53,723 nt of DNA. It comes from Pseudomonadota bacterium. GTDB lineage: Bacteria > Pseudomonadota > Gammaproteobacteria > Xanthomonadales > Xanthomonadaceae. The notes beneath the pieces are model-generated. The model did no database searches. It was not told the origin of the DNA and saw only the letters and a list, made by a program, of their open reading frames with translations. Shown here one piece after another: positions 16,762-26,489 of this stretch; the first letter of the stretch is position 1, and each line of letters begins with the position of its first letter. The stretch lies in the NCBI GenBank assembly GCA_023399815.1, contig JAEWOJ010000179.1, positions 1-53,723 of the forward strand. Direction: 5' to 3'. The translations under genes were made by a program, and so were the position numbers.

Positions 16762-18720
16762 TCAGCGGCCCGTGCCGGCCAGGTGCTCGCGCAGGTCCTC
16801 GCGCAGGATGCGGCGCACTTCGAGCACGGCTTCCGGCGTTTCCTGCACGCTGTGCCCGGAGACGATCACCTTCTCCGACAGCGCACCCTCCAGGTGCGCG
16901 CTCCAGTACGGCACCAGCCCGTCGTCGGAGTCGGCCAGCGCCCCTTCCGGTTTGCGCCTGGCGATGATCGAGTGATACTTCAGGCCCGGCGCCATAGGCA
17001 GGGCCGACGCTGCACGGATGAACGGATCGTCCGCCTTGAGGTTGTCGATGCTGGTGCCGATGCGCGGCGCCTTCGGCTTGCCGCCGGGCTCGGCATCGTC
17101 CTGCAGGGCCAGGAAGACCTCCTCGAACTTGCCCAGGATGGTCAGCGGCAGGCGGACCAGCTTGCCGATCAGGCGGCCGAGCCGGTCGCCGGCGACGCGG
17201 GTGCCCCGATGCGGCGAGGCGATGAAGATCGCGCGCCCGACATCCGGCTGCGGCGAGAAGCGCACCAGCGGCCCCAGCCGCGCCTCGACCCGCCGCAGCC
17301 GCTCGCCGCGCAGGTTGAAGCGTTCCACCGCATCGTTCCACAGGCTATCGCCCGATTCGCTGAGCATCAGCCGCGCGATCACGCCGCCCATGCTGTGGCC
17401 GATGAACACCATGTCGTGCGTCGCCGCCGCGGTGCGTTTCGGGTCGAAGTGGTCCAGCGTCTGGTTGAGCGCGTTGCCGACCGTGTAGCGGTTCAACGCG
17501 ATGGGCGCATTGGTCGGGTAGTAGACCGACCAGACCTGGTAGTGCCGGCGCATTTCCGGGTCGCCCATGATCTCGTTGGCGAGGTTGACCCAGGCCTCCG
17601 GGCTGCTGGCCAGGCCGTGCAGCATGAAGATGATGCGGCGGTCCGGGTCGTACGGCTGCATCAGGTAGATGTGCGGTTCGTGGATGCCCTCGCCGCGGCC
17701 GAACAGAGTGCGCAGCGATTCGGTGGCGAACCCGGATTGCGCCATCCACAGGCCATAGGCCGCGGTGAAATTGGCCGCCAGCGGCACCTGCTGCCCCTCC
17801 AGCGGAATGGTGGTGGCCGTCTCGGGCGACCAGCCTTCCAGGATGATGTCGCGCGTGGCCAATACCTCGTCCAGCGTCTTTCCGTCGAAGCGCAGCACCG
17901 CGGTGACGTTGATCGCCGGCATCTCGCTGAACACTGCCGATGCCGGCGCGTCGGGCGCTTCCACCGCCGATGCGACCCGCGACGGCGCCTCCATCACCGC
18001 CACCAGCTCGGCGCCGAACCCATCGCGGCGATAGCTGCTGCGCAGGCCGGCGAAACTCACCGAGGCCGCCGACACCAGCTGCCGGGGAATGCCGCTCAAT
18101 TGCAGGCGGTCGAAATCGGAGCGGATCGTCCAGCGGTCCACCTGCACCGGGCTGCGGTAGTCGGCGCCTTGCAGCGCGCGGGCGCGGGCATGCTGGAACA
18201 CGGCCGATGCCGCCTGCTGGGCCGCGTGGTTGTAGTAGTCGCGCACCTGCGTGAGCCGATCCTCCAGCGCGCGCTCGGCCGGCGTCCGGCCGCTGAAGAA
18301 CAGATAGGCATAGGAATAGCGCGCGGCTTCCAGCCAGGCGTCGAACGCAGCGTCCGACAGCGCCACGGGCTCGTCCATCCGGGCCTTGGGCGTCAGTGCG
18401 AGCGCCTGCTGCATCCACAACTCCGCCAGCGTGGAAAGCCGCTGCTCGGTCTGCAGGCCCTCGATGGTGGCCACCGTCCGCCGGCAGGCGGGCAGGTCCC
18501 TGGCGCACTGCCCGGCGGTCAGGCCGATGACACTCAACGATTCCTGAGACAGCGCGCTCAGGTGGCCGCTGTTGAGGATGTCGTCGCGCTTGAGCATCAC
18601 GTAGTCGGCCGGCGTGACCTGCTTGATCTTCACCATCGCGCAGCCGCTGGACAGCAACAGCGATGCGGCGACCAGCGGAGCCAGCCAGCGGCGCAGGTAC
18701 GCCTGCAGTCCCCGCGTCAT
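16762..18720 (-). CDS. Lipoprotein serine hydrolase (lipase-like, alpha/beta fold)
   Basis: A 652-residue exported lipoprotein (lipobox LSSGC near residue 24). Residues to about 360 form a helical and strand-rich domain I do not recognise. The C-terminal part is an alpha/beta-hydrolase: oxyanion FMLHGLASSPEAW, nucleophile elbow FIGHSMGGVIARL with Ser443, then IASPHRGTRVAGD, DDGLVPYWS (acid region) and VIVSGHSVQETPEAV (His). This fits the PGAP1/lipase-type serine hydrolases acting on acyl esters at the cell surface. The start overlaps the stop of the DUF4105 gene by 4 bases (ATGA), so the pair is coupled. A long open frame continuing upstream to 19692 is out of frame with the real DUF4105 gene and is not coding. 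Confidence 0.85.
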   Translation of the reverse strand: MTRGLQAYLRRWLAPLVAASLLLSSGCAMVKIKQVTPADYVMLKRDDILNSGHLSALSQESLSVIGLTAGQCARDLPACRRTVATIEGLQTEQRLSTLAELWMQQALALTPKARMDEPVALSDAAFDAWLEAARYSYAYLFFSGRTPAERALEDRLTQVRDYYNHAAQQAASAVFQHARARALQGADYRSPVQVDRWTIRSDFDRLQLSGIPRQLVSAASVSFAGLRSSYRRDGFGAELVAVMEAPSRVASAVEAPDAPASAVFSEMPAINVTAVLRFDGKTLDEVLATRDIILEGWSPETATTIPLEGQQVPLAANFTAAYGLWMAQSGFATESLRTLFGRGEGIHEPHIYLMQPYDPDRRIIFMLHGLASSPEAWVNLANEIMGDPEMRRHYQVWSVYYPTNAPIALNRYTVGNALNQTLDHFDPKRTAAATHDMVFIGHSMGGVIARLMLSESGDSLWNDAVERFNLRGERLRRVEARLGPLVRFSPQPDVGRAIFIASPHRGTRVAGDRLGRLIGKLVRLPLTILGKFEEVFLALQDDAEPGGKPKAPRIGTSIDNLKADDPFIRAASALPMAPGLKYHSIIARRKPEGALADSDDGLVPYWSAHLEGALSEKVIVSGHSVQETPEAVLEVRRILREDLREHLAGTGR

Positions 18721-19760
18721 GAAGCGCTCCCTGCGGGTATGCCGGGAACGCCCTCGCGGATCCTCCGGGAAAAATCGGCCACGTCGCCCGCCTCGCGGGC
18801 GCGCAGGGTGATGCGCCCGCGCTCGTGCAGCCGTGCATAGGGAACACCCGGCGTCAGCCCGCCCACGTCGGCGGCGTATTCGGCCAGGTAGCCGGAAAGC
18901 AGCAGCCGGTAGTCCAGCGGCAGCGCCGGCACGATCCGGCGCATCAGCGCGAACACGATGGTGGTGCAGTTGCTGGTCAGCGTGTTGTAGAACGCCGGTG
19001 CGCGTTCCAGCGCCTGCGCCTGCCCGACGTAGTAGCGCAGCAGCTCGCGCATCTCGTCCTGGCTGAGGCCATGCAGCCGGTAGAGATAGACGTCCTCGCC
19101 GCGCACGCTGGTGCGCACCTGCACGATGTCGCGCTCGTCGGCGGCCACCAGCACCGCCTCGAACCTGCGGAAGAAGCCGCCCAGCGCCGAGAACGATTCG
19201 CCCCGTTCCTTGCGTATCTCCAGCGAGAACACCAGTTGCCGGCCATCGGCGAAACCGAAGGAGACCAGCGTGTGCGCGATCGCCGGCCCCATCCAGTAGG
19301 AAAGGATCAGGTCGACCGAACGCACCTGGGACAGGTCGTACGCACGCGGTTCCCAGCGGACGTCGTAATCGTCCTCGCCGCGCCAGTGGAAGTCGCGCAC
19401 GTTGTCCAGCAGCAGGCGGTCGCCCTCGATGCGGGCATGCAGCGGCTGCGCCACGTCGTCGGCCCATTGCCGGTCCTGCGCGGGCCGGATCGTCGCCCAC
19501 CAGCCGAGCATCAGGGCGAAGCCGGCGGCGAACACCGCCAGCGAATGCCAGCGTCGCCGCGGCGCAAAGCTGGCGCGCAGGGCCCAGATACCGGGAACGC
19601 ACCACACCAGGATCGCCGCCACCCGTGCCACGGCAGTGCCCGGGAACTGGAACCACAGGGCCAGGCCGCCCCATACGCTCGCCGCCAGGCAAATCAGCAT
19701 CAGCCCAAGGCAGGCGATCACGCGCACGCCCCGTCGCAGGCGTCCCTCGTCAGCAGCCAA
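18717..19760 (-). CDS. DUF4105 (Lnb N-terminal periplasmic domain) membrane protein
   Basis: A 347-residue protein with two or three N-terminal helices (about residues 12-32, 41-60, 72-90) and a periplasmic DUF4105 domain. Family features are the strand-rich core starting HWRGEDDYDVRWEPR, DLILSYWMGPAIAHTLVSF and the Cys in YNTLTSNCTTIVFAL, which is the likely nucleophile by analogy with Cys-based acyltransferases. The related Lnb proteins move acyl chains on lipoproteins; whether this one does so is inference. It is the first gene of a two-gene unit with the lipase-like lipoprotein, which suggests joint action on lipid or lipoprotein acyl chains. Confidence 0.82.
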   Translation of the reverse strand: MAADEGRLRRGVRVIACLGLMLICLAASVWGGLALWFQFPGTAVARVAAILVWCVPGIWALRASFAPRRRWHSLAVFAAGFALMLGWWATIRPAQDRQWADDVAQPLHARIEGDRLLLDNVRDFHWRGEDDYDVRWEPRAYDLSQVRSVDLILSYWMGPAIAHTLVSFGFADGRQLVFSLEIRKERGESFSALGGFFRRFEAVLVAADERDIVQVRTSVRGEDVYLYRLHGLSQDEMRELLRYYVGQAQALERAPAFYNTLTSNCTTIVFALMRRIVPALPLDYRLLLSGYLAEYAADVGGLTPGVPYARLHERGRITLRAREAGDVADFSRRIREGVPGIPAGSAS

Positions 19761-20150
19761 GCACGCCTCCGCATCCGGCCCCGGCAGGAATGCGCGGGAG
19801 ACGGCAGTGGCCGCTCCCTCCCTTCCGGTCTACCGCACCGTCATCCGCTGCCATTGCGCCCGCTCCTTCCTGTTCCGTGGTCCGGCCCGCGAACGATAGC
19901 GTGCAGGCTGTCAAATGCCGAGCAAGGCCCGGGCCAGCCTGCGCATCCACACCGGGAGCGCACATGCAGTCGGGAGCCGTGCGCGGGAGACGGCATCTCC
20001 GCAGCGGCGGCCGATGGTGCCTGCGACCAGTCGGATGGCCGCATGGGCATGCCCGCGTTCCACACGCGAACGCCGATGGCGTCCGACAGCGCAGGAACAG
20101 AGGAATGGCATGGCCGTCCACTGGCTGCCCGCCCACGGATCGCGGACACA
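19761..20150. other. Gene-free stretch with a 16-bp direct repeat
   Basis: No convincing gene, RNA or promoter is seen in these 390 bp. A 16-bp direct repeat (TGCGCGGGAGACGGCA) occurs at 19791-19806 and 19980-19995. It may hold the promoter of the DUF4105 gene at its left end, and it ends in the tRNA-Val terminator. Confidence 0.4.
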
Positions 20151-20179
20151 AAAAAACCGGCCATGAAGGCCGGTTTTTT
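20151..20179 (-). terminator. Intrinsic terminator of tRNA-Val
   Basis: A perfect 12-bp arm pair (20151-20162 with 20168-20179; AAAAAACCGGCC and its inverse) around ATGAA. It ends in a T run on either strand, so it would work in both directions. It lies 8 bp after the tRNA CCA end. Confidence 0.9.
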
Positions 20180-20187
20180 CCGTCGCT

Positions 20188-20262
20188 TGGTGGGCGGTGC
20201 AGGGTTCGAACCTGCGACCCTTGCCGTGTGAAGGCAATGCTCTACCGCTGAGCTAACCGCCC
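20188..20262 (-). tRNA. tRNA-Val (anticodon CAC)
   Basis: A 75-nt cloverleaf with encoded CCA. The acceptor stem GGGCGGT pairs with ACCGCCC, the D arm is TAGCTCAGCGGTAGAGCA-like, the T arm GGTTCGAACC, and the anticodon loop TTCACAC between TTGCC and GGCAA gives CAC, reading GTG. It stands alone with its own promoter and terminator. Confidence 0.96.
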
Positions 20263-20278
20263 GTGTTGCGAGCCGCTC

Positions 20279-20306
20279 ATTATAGGGGCAATCGCGCAGA
20301 CGTCAA
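20279..20306 (-). promoter_or_regulatory. Promoter of tRNA-Val
   Basis: On the minus strand, TTGACG (20301-20306), a 16-bp spacer, and a perfect TATAAT (20279-20284). The -10 box ends 17 bp before the mature tRNA 5' end. Confidence 0.85.
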
Positions 20307-20347
20307 CGGATGGATGAAATTTTTTGCCATCCCCTGCGCTGCTCAAG

Positions 20348-20470
20348 CCCCTCTCCCCCCGGGTGAGAGGAGCAGTTTGCGAACCACGGGTTCGCTGCCC
20401 CACGAACGCCCTTGCGCCAGCGCAAGGGCCGTGGCGCGAAGCGGGGGTTGGGGTGAGGGTACGGGCGAAG
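20348..20470. repeat. Dispersed composite repeat, copy A (degenerate)
   Basis: Begins with the CCCCTCTCCC hairpin half and ends with GGTTGGGGTGAGGG followed by ACGGGCGAAGCC. It shares these blocks with copies at 24490-24613 and 43696-43825. The right-hand hairpin of the other copies is missing here. An inner stem CCCTTGCGC-CAGC-GCAAGGG-like structure is also present. Confidence 0.55.
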
Positions 20471-20517
20471 CCGCAGGCGTCATCCCAAGACTTCCCGGAA
20501 CACCTCCGGAAAGCCCC

Positions 20518-20871
20518 TCACATGGTCTGCGTCGGCTTGTCCGAACCGGTGGTGCCGGCCAGCAGCGTCTCGATCCGGCCGCGGATCGCCTCGCCGTCGG
20601 CGCCGTCGGCCAGCTGCACGCCGATGCCCGCCTGGCGGTTGCCCTGCGCGCCCAGCGGCGTGACCCACACGACCTTGCCGGCCACCGGCAGGCGCTCGCC
20701 GGAATCGGGCAGGGTCAACAGCAGGAACACCTCGTCGCCCAGGAAGTAGCGCTTGGGCGTGGGCACGAACACGCCGCCGTTCTTCACGAACGGCATGTAG
20801 GCGCTGTACAGCGCGGCCTTGTCCTTGACCGCCAGGGAAAGGATGCCCTGGCGGGCGTTCGTCGCACTCAT
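20518..20871 (-). CDS. pilZ: Type IV pilus PilZ-domain protein
   Basis: A 117-residue single PilZ domain. It starts MSATNARQGILSLAVKDKAAL and has KNGGVFVPTPKRYFLGDEVFLLLTLPD and GKVVWVTPLG, the Xanthomonas/Pseudomonas PilZ pattern. It lacks the RxxxR and D/NxSxxG motifs for c-di-GMP, as does PilZ proper, which works by protein contacts (PilB, FimX) in pilus assembly. The start overlaps the holB stop by 4 bases (ATGA) and has GGGGAAC upstream. The mltG-holB-pilZ order is typical of the lineage. Confidence 0.9.
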   Translation of the reverse strand: MSATNARQGILSLAVKDKAALYSAYMPFVKNGGVFVPTPKRYFLGDEVFLLLTLPDSGERLPVAGKVVWVTPLGAQGNRQAGIGVQLADGADGEAIRGRIETLLAGTTGSDKPTQTM

Positions 20872-21827
20872 CGGTTGTTCCCCTTGGATTGCACCTGGTT
20901 GGCCGCGGTCCAGCCCAACAGCAGTTCCACCACGGCCAGGTCGGCGCGCACCGTGGTGCGCAGCAGGTCGCGCGTGCGGTTGGCGGCATCGAACCAGGCG
21001 GCCAGCTTGTTCAATCGGTTCGGATCGGTCAAGCCATCCGTGGCCCTGCGCAGGGCCAGGTCGGCGGCGTGGCGCAGACGCAGGTCGGCGTGCTCGTCGC
21101 CGCTCCAGCGCTGGGCCAGCTCCACCGCGCCGACACGGCCGGCGGCGAGCCTGTCCAGTTCGTCGGCAACCTGCCGGCGCAGCGCCATGCCCTCGCCCTG
21201 CAGCCAGCGGTCGGCCAGGCCCGGATGGCCGCGCGCGGCGTCGAGCGCTTCGCGCGCGGCGCTCTCGCCGTGTCCCTGACGCTGCAGCCAGGCCAGCGCT
21301 TCCTCGCGTGGCGGCAGGCGGAATTCCAGGCGCTGGCAGCGGCTGCGGATGGTCTGCGGCAGGCGCGCCGGATCGGCGCTGACCAGCCACAGGTAGCGGC
21401 CGGGCGCGGGTTCTTCCAGCGTCTTGAGCAGCGCGTTGCAGGCGGCGCGGTTGATCGCGTCGGCCGGATCGACGATCACCACCTGCGCCACGCCGTACTG
21501 CGGCGTCAGCGCCAGCTTCTGCGAGATCTCGCGCACCTGCTCAATCACGATCTCGGTGCGCAGCTTGTCGCCGGTCCTGTTGGGGATGAACGAAACCACC
21601 TGCAGGTCCGGATGGGTGCCGGCGGCGATCAGCTGCGCGTTGCGCTCGCGGCCGGCCGCGTCCATGCCGGTTCCCAGCACATGGTGGGCAAGCGCCATCG
21701 CCACGTCGCGCTTGCCCATGCCCGCCGGCCCGCACAGCAGCAGGCCGTGGCCGAGGCGGCCGGCGTCCAGCGCCGTCACCGTCTGGTCGTAGGCGCGCTG
21801 CTGCCAGGGGGCGAAACCCGTACTCAC
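20868..21827 (-). CDS. holB: DNA polymerase III subunit delta prime
   Basis: HolB (319 residues) is the stator of the clamp loader. It has the AAA+ start FAPWQQRAYDQTVTAL, a P-loop CGPAGMGKRDVA, QVVIVDPADAINRAACNALLKTLEEP and the SRC motif TIRSRCQRLEF. Zinc-binding Cys residues seen in some homologues are absent in the early region. The start is GTG at 21827, which overlaps the mltG stop (GTGA); this is the only start consistent with the family N-terminus. Confidence 0.93.
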   Translation of the reverse strand: MSTGFAPWQQRAYDQTVTALDAGRLGHGLLLCGPAGMGKRDVAMALAHHVLGTGMDAAGRERNAQLIAAGTHPDLQVVSFIPNRTGDKLRTEIVIEQVREISQKLALTPQYGVAQVVIVDPADAINRAACNALLKTLEEPAPGRYLWLVSADPARLPQTIRSRCQRLEFRLPPREEALAWLQRQGHGESAAREALDAARGHPGLADRWLQGEGMALRRQVADELDRLAAGRVGAVELAQRWSGDEHADLRLRHAADLALRRATDGLTDPNRLNKLAAWFDAANRTRDLLRTTVRADLAVVELLLGWTAANQVQSKGNNR

Positions 21828-22885
21828 TGCCGGACCTCCGGCGCGCGGTTTTCGCGCAGCTGGCGCAGGTAACGCGCGACGGCGGCATTGTGCTCGGCGT
21901 AGGTCGCCGAGAAAACGTGGGCGCCGCTGCCGTCGCCCACCGCGACGAAGTACAGCGCATCGCCCGGCGCCGGCTGCGCGGTGGCGCGCAGCGCGTCCTT
22001 GCCGGGCATGGCGATGGGCGTGGGCGGCAGGCCGGCGCGCGTGTAGGTGTTGTACGGCGTGTCGGTGGTCAGGTGGACCTTGCGGATGTTGCCGTCGTAG
22101 GCACTGCCGATGCCGTAGATCACGGTCGGATCGGTCTGCAGGCGCATGCCCAGCTTCAAGCGGCGCGCGAACACGCCCGCGATCTGCGGCCGCTCGGCGG
22201 CCAGGCCGGTTTCCTTCTCGATGATCGAGGCCAGGATCAGCAGTTCGTAGGGCGAGGCCAGCGGCAGGCCGTCGCCGCGCGCGGCCCAGGCATCGGCCAG
22301 TTCCGTCTCCATCGCCGCGTGGGCGCGCTTGAGCACGTCCAGGTCGCTGTCGCCGCGCTGGTAGACATAGGTCTCCGGCAGGAAGCGGCCTTCCGGGTGC
22401 TGGTCGGGGAAGCCGAGGCGGCGCATCAGCCCGGCATCGTCCAGGGCGCCGGTCTCGTGCAGCAGCGGTTCGGCGCGCTGCAACGCGGCGCGCAGCTGGC
22501 GGATGTTCCAGCCTTCGACGATGGTCACGCGGTGCTGCAGCACCTTGCCCTGGCGCATGCGCAGCAGCAGTTCGCGCGGGGTGAGGCCGGCGTCCAGTGC
22601 GTACTCGCCGGCCTTGAGCTTGCCGGCGGCGTCGAGCTGGCGCGCCAGCAGCTGCCATTGGTAGTTCCTGCCCTCGTCGATGCCGGCCTGGCGCAGCTTA
22701 CCCAGCACGGCATTGAAGCCGTCGCCACTGGCGACCACCACGCTGTCCTCGCTCGGCGTGAGCCTGACGTCGGCGAACTGCACCTGGCGGTAGTAGAACC
22801 ATGCGCCCACGCCGGCGACGATTCCGCCCAGCGCCAACAGCATCATCAATCCCACCAGCAGGCAGCCGCGTTTGGCTCGCGCCAT
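21824..22885 (-). CDS. mltG: Endolytic murein transglycosylase MltG
   Basis: MltG (353 residues) cleaves nascent glycan strands and probably ends their elongation. One N-terminal transmembrane helix (about residues 8-30), a LysM-like region to about 130, then the YceG catalytic domain with LILASIIEKETGLAAERPQIAGVFARRL, where the Glu of EKETG is the general acid, and PTVIYGIG, PYNTYTRAGLPPTPI. Length and order are usual. It couples to holB by a 4-base overlap. Confidence 0.95.
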   Translation of the reverse strand: MARAKRGCLLVGLMMLLALGGIVAGVGAWFYYRQVQFADVRLTPSEDSVVVASGDGFNAVLGKLRQAGIDEGRNYQWQLLARQLDAAGKLKAGEYALDAGLTPRELLLRMRQGKVLQHRVTIVEGWNIRQLRAALQRAEPLLHETGALDDAGLMRRLGFPDQHPEGRFLPETYVYQRGDSDLDVLKRAHAAMETELADAWAARGDGLPLASPYELLILASIIEKETGLAAERPQIAGVFARRLKLGMRLQTDPTVIYGIGSAYDGNIRKVHLTTDTPYNTYTRAGLPPTPIAMPGKDALRATAQPAPGDALYFVAVGDGSGAHVFSATYAEHNAAVARYLRQLRENRAPEVRQ

Positions 22886-22944
22886 GGATTACCTCGAAGT
22901 CCGATCCTGCCGCGCAGGATACCGCGTGGCGCCTTCCGGCCGCC

Positions 22945-23093
22945 AAAGGAATCGCCTGGAGCGATTCCTGACATCGCTCGTCGATGGCCCGAAGGGGCGC
23001 CGCCAAGGATGGCGGCGACAAAGGAATCGCCGGAGCGATTCCTGACATCGCTTGTCGATGGCCCGGAGGGGCGCCGCCAAGAATGGCGGTGAC
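22945..23093. repeat. Tandem pair of about 75-bp palindromic repeats
   Basis: Unit 1 is 22945-23019 and unit 2 is 23020-23093; they differ at a few positions and by one base in length. Each begins AAAGGAATCGCC and contains two hairpins: AGGAATCGC with GCGATTCCT, and GCCGCCA with TGGCGGC. A decayed third unit begins at 23094. The pair fills most of the mltG-pabB gap and could form a strong multi-stem structure between the two transcripts. Confidence 0.85.
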
Positions 23094-23118
23094 AAATGGA
23101 TACCTGCCGTGCGCTCCG

Positions 23119-24465
23119 CTACAAAGCACGCAGCAGGCCCCGCGCCTTGGCGCGGGTCTCGTCCAGCTCCTTGAGCGGATCGGAATCGACCACGATGCCG
23201 GCGCCGGTACGGAAGCGCACCGTATCGTCGTGCACCTCGGCGGTACGGATCAGGATGTTCAGGTCCATGTCGCCGTCGCGGTTGAGCCAGCCGAACGCGC
23301 CGGTATAGGCGCCGCGCGCGGTCCGCTCCAGCTCGGCGATGATCTGCATGCAGCGCACCTTGGGACAGCCGGTGATGGTGCCGCCGGGGAACGTGGCCGC
23401 GATCACCTGCCCCGGCGTCGCCTCCGGCCGCAGCCGCGCGCGCACGTTGCTGACGATGTGGTGCACGTGGGCATAGCTCTCGACCGTCATCAGCTCGTCC
23501 ACCTCGACGCTGCCCGGCAGCGCGATACGGCCCAGGTCGTTGCGCTCCAGGTCGATCAGCATCACGTGCTCGGCGCGCTCCTTGGGATGGCCGACCAGCT
23601 CGCGGATGCGCGCGGCATCGTCGTCGCCGTCGAAGCGCGGGCGCGTGCCGGCGATCGGCCGGGTCTGCACCACGTCGCCCGCCACCGACACCAGCCGTTC
23701 CGGCGAGGAACTGACCACCGCGCGCCCGGCCGCGTCGAACAGCCCGGCGAACGGTGCCGGATTGGCCTGGCGCAGGCGCGCGTACAGCGCCGCCGGTGCC
23801 AGCGGCCGATCGAAGCGCGCCTGCCAGAGGCGCGACAGGTTGACCTGGAACACGTCGCCGGCGCGCAGGTAGTCGATGACCCGCTCCACGCCAGCGATGA
23901 AGTGCTCGTCGGCATCCTCGTCGATCGCCGATGGCGGCTGCCATGCCGGCAAGGCGGGAAGGTGTCGCAGCGCCTGCAGGTCCTGCTGGAGCTGCGCGAG
24001 CGGTGCGTCGCTGCCGGCCTCCGCCACCACCATGCACTGCCCGCTGCAGCGGTCGCGCAACAGCGCGGCCGGGCAACGCAGGGCCAGCGCCGCGGGCAGG
24101 CCATCGGCGCGACGCGGTAGCCGCAACACGGGCTCGACCTGTTCGGCCAGTTCGTAGTCGAGCAGCAGCGCCCAGCCGCCACGGAACGGGATCCCGGCAT
24201 CCGCCGGATCGCGCGCGATGCGCGCCTCCTGCCAGTCGCGGTCCAGCGCATCGAGGAAACCGCCGGCGACCGGCGTGCCGTCCTCGCGCCGCACCTGGCC
24301 GTCGGCTTCCAGCCGCAGCTGGCCGCCATCGGCGACCAGCAGCAGGTCCCAGCGCCCCTGTTGGCCGGCGGCCGTGGATTCGAGCAGCAGCGGATAGCGC
24401 CGCGGGGCGAGCCGGTGCAGCGCCAGCAGGTCGGTGTCGGCGTGCAGGGAAAGAAGGTGGGTCAT
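23119..24465 (-). CDS. pabB: Aminodeoxychorismate synthase component I
   Basis: PabB (448 residues) makes aminodeoxychorismate for folate with a glutamine amidotransferase partner. Chorismate-enzyme signatures are DVFQVNLSRLWQARF, PERLVSV, TRPIAGTRPR, HVMLIDLERNDLGR and FPGGTITGCPKVRCMQII. The PIAGT segment has Ala where E. coli PabB has its reactive Lys (PIKGT) and TrpE has Ala; that Lys is not universal. The assignment to PabB rests on the neighbourhood (fabF and mltG) and overall similarity; TrpE-like activity cannot be excluded. No pabA is adjacent. Confidence 0.85.
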   Translation of the reverse strand: MTHLLSLHADTDLLALHRLAPRRYPLLLESTAAGQQGRWDLLLVADGGQLRLEADGQVRREDGTPVAGGFLDALDRDWQEARIARDPADAGIPFRGGWALLLDYELAEQVEPVLRLPRRADGLPAALALRCPAALLRDRCSGQCMVVAEAGSDAPLAQLQQDLQALRHLPALPAWQPPSAIDEDADEHFIAGVERVIDYLRAGDVFQVNLSRLWQARFDRPLAPAALYARLRQANPAPFAGLFDAAGRAVVSSSPERLVSVAGDVVQTRPIAGTRPRFDGDDDAARIRELVGHPKERAEHVMLIDLERNDLGRIALPGSVEVDELMTVESYAHVHHIVSNVRARLRPEATPGQVIAATFPGGTITGCPKVRCMQIIAELERTARGAYTGAFGWLNRDGDMDLNILIRTAEVHDDTVRFRTGAGIVVDSDPLKELDETRAKARGLLRAL

Positions 24466-24489
24466 CGGCCAGACGCGTCGGAGTCGAAG

Positions 24490-24613
24490 CCCTTCTCCCT
24501 CCGGGAGAAGGTGCCCCGAAGGGGCGGATGAGAGACGAACGGAGCCAGTGATGTTTGGACCATCGGGACTCCGTTGCCCCTCACCCCAACCCCTCTCCCG
24601 GCGGGAGAGGGGC
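24490..24613. repeat. Dispersed composite repeat, copy B
   Basis: Left hairpin CCTTCTCCC-tcc-GGGAGAAGG (24491-24511) with GCCCCGAAGGGGC-type second stem; right hairpin CCCCTCTCCC-ggc-GGGAGAGGGG (24590-24612) preceded by CCTCACCCCAA. The layout resembles a miniature element of about 125 bp. It sits between fabF and pabB. Confidence 0.75.
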
Positions 24614-24636
24614 CTGGAATCATGAAGCTTCGAGCA

Positions 24637-25899
<1,263 letters not shown>

Positions 25900-26025
25900 T
25901 GCGGTTTCTCCTGACCCGGTGCTCGATGCGGGCATGACGCGGTATGACGCTTCAATGCATGGGACCGCTTGCCGCGGCCGACGCTTGATTGGACGAGCCG
26001 CAACCGCGGCTGGTACTTGAATTGG

Positions 26026-26049
26026 ATGGGGCCGCTACTGCGGCCCCAT
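26026..26049 (-). terminator. Hairpin between acpP and fabF
   Basis: Nine-base-pair perfect stem (26026-26034 with 26041-26049), loop CTACTG, 52 bp beyond the acpP stop. No T run follows, so it is more likely an mRNA-processing or stabilising hairpin than a full terminator; it could set the high acpP level relative to fabF. Confidence 0.45.
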
Positions 26050-26100
26050 GGGGTTGCCGTGCGCGGTGGGCGTTGCCGCCGCGCCGGCAGCCGCCGGTCA

Positions 26101-26340
26101 TCAGGCCTTGACGTGGGCCTTGATGTAATCGATGGCGGCCTGCACGGTGCTGATCTTCTCGGCTTCTTCGTCCGGGATCTCGCACTCGAACTCTTCTTCC
26201 AGCGCCATCACCAGTTCGACGGTGTCCAGCGAGTCAGCGCCCAGGTCATCGACGAACGATGCGCTGTTGGTGACTTCCTCTTCCTTGACGCCAAGCTGTT
26301 CGACGACGATTTTCTTGACGCGTTCTTCGATGGTGCTCAT
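26101..26340 (-). CDS. acpP: Acyl carrier protein
   Basis: AcpP (79 residues) carries growing acyl chains on a phosphopantetheine attached to Ser37 (DDLGADSLDTVEL). Highly acidic, as is usual. Start at 26340 (MSTIEERVKKIVVEQLG) is preceded by a GGAGCGATATCC-type site. Order fabG-acpP-fabF is canonical. Confidence 0.98.
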   Translation of the reverse strand: MSTIEERVKKIVVEQLGVKEEEVTNSASFVDDLGADSLDTVELVMALEEEFECEIPDEEAEKISTVQAAIDYIKAHVKA

Positions 26341-26489
26341 TGGATATCGCTCCAGATGGAGTAGTGGTTCAAAAGGCGCCATCGTCAGGCGATGGCCGTG
26401 GGATAGTGTAGTGGAAAGCGCCGGAGCCTTGCATTCTGGCAAAAAGCCACGGCGATCAACCACTTGGGCGCAGTCCCTGCGCCTCACGC

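Noticed and set aside
16762..19692. A single 976-codon protein covering the lipase and the region above it
   Set aside because: The upstream part is an alternative frame of the DUF4105 gene. The lipobox start at 18720 explains the real protein.
20188..20262. tRNA-Val as an integration site of a mobile island
   Set aside because: No integrase gene and no copy of the tRNA 3' end is seen nearby.
22945..23093. The tandem repeats as a CRISPR array
   Set aside because: The units are contiguous with no variable spacers and there are no cas genes.
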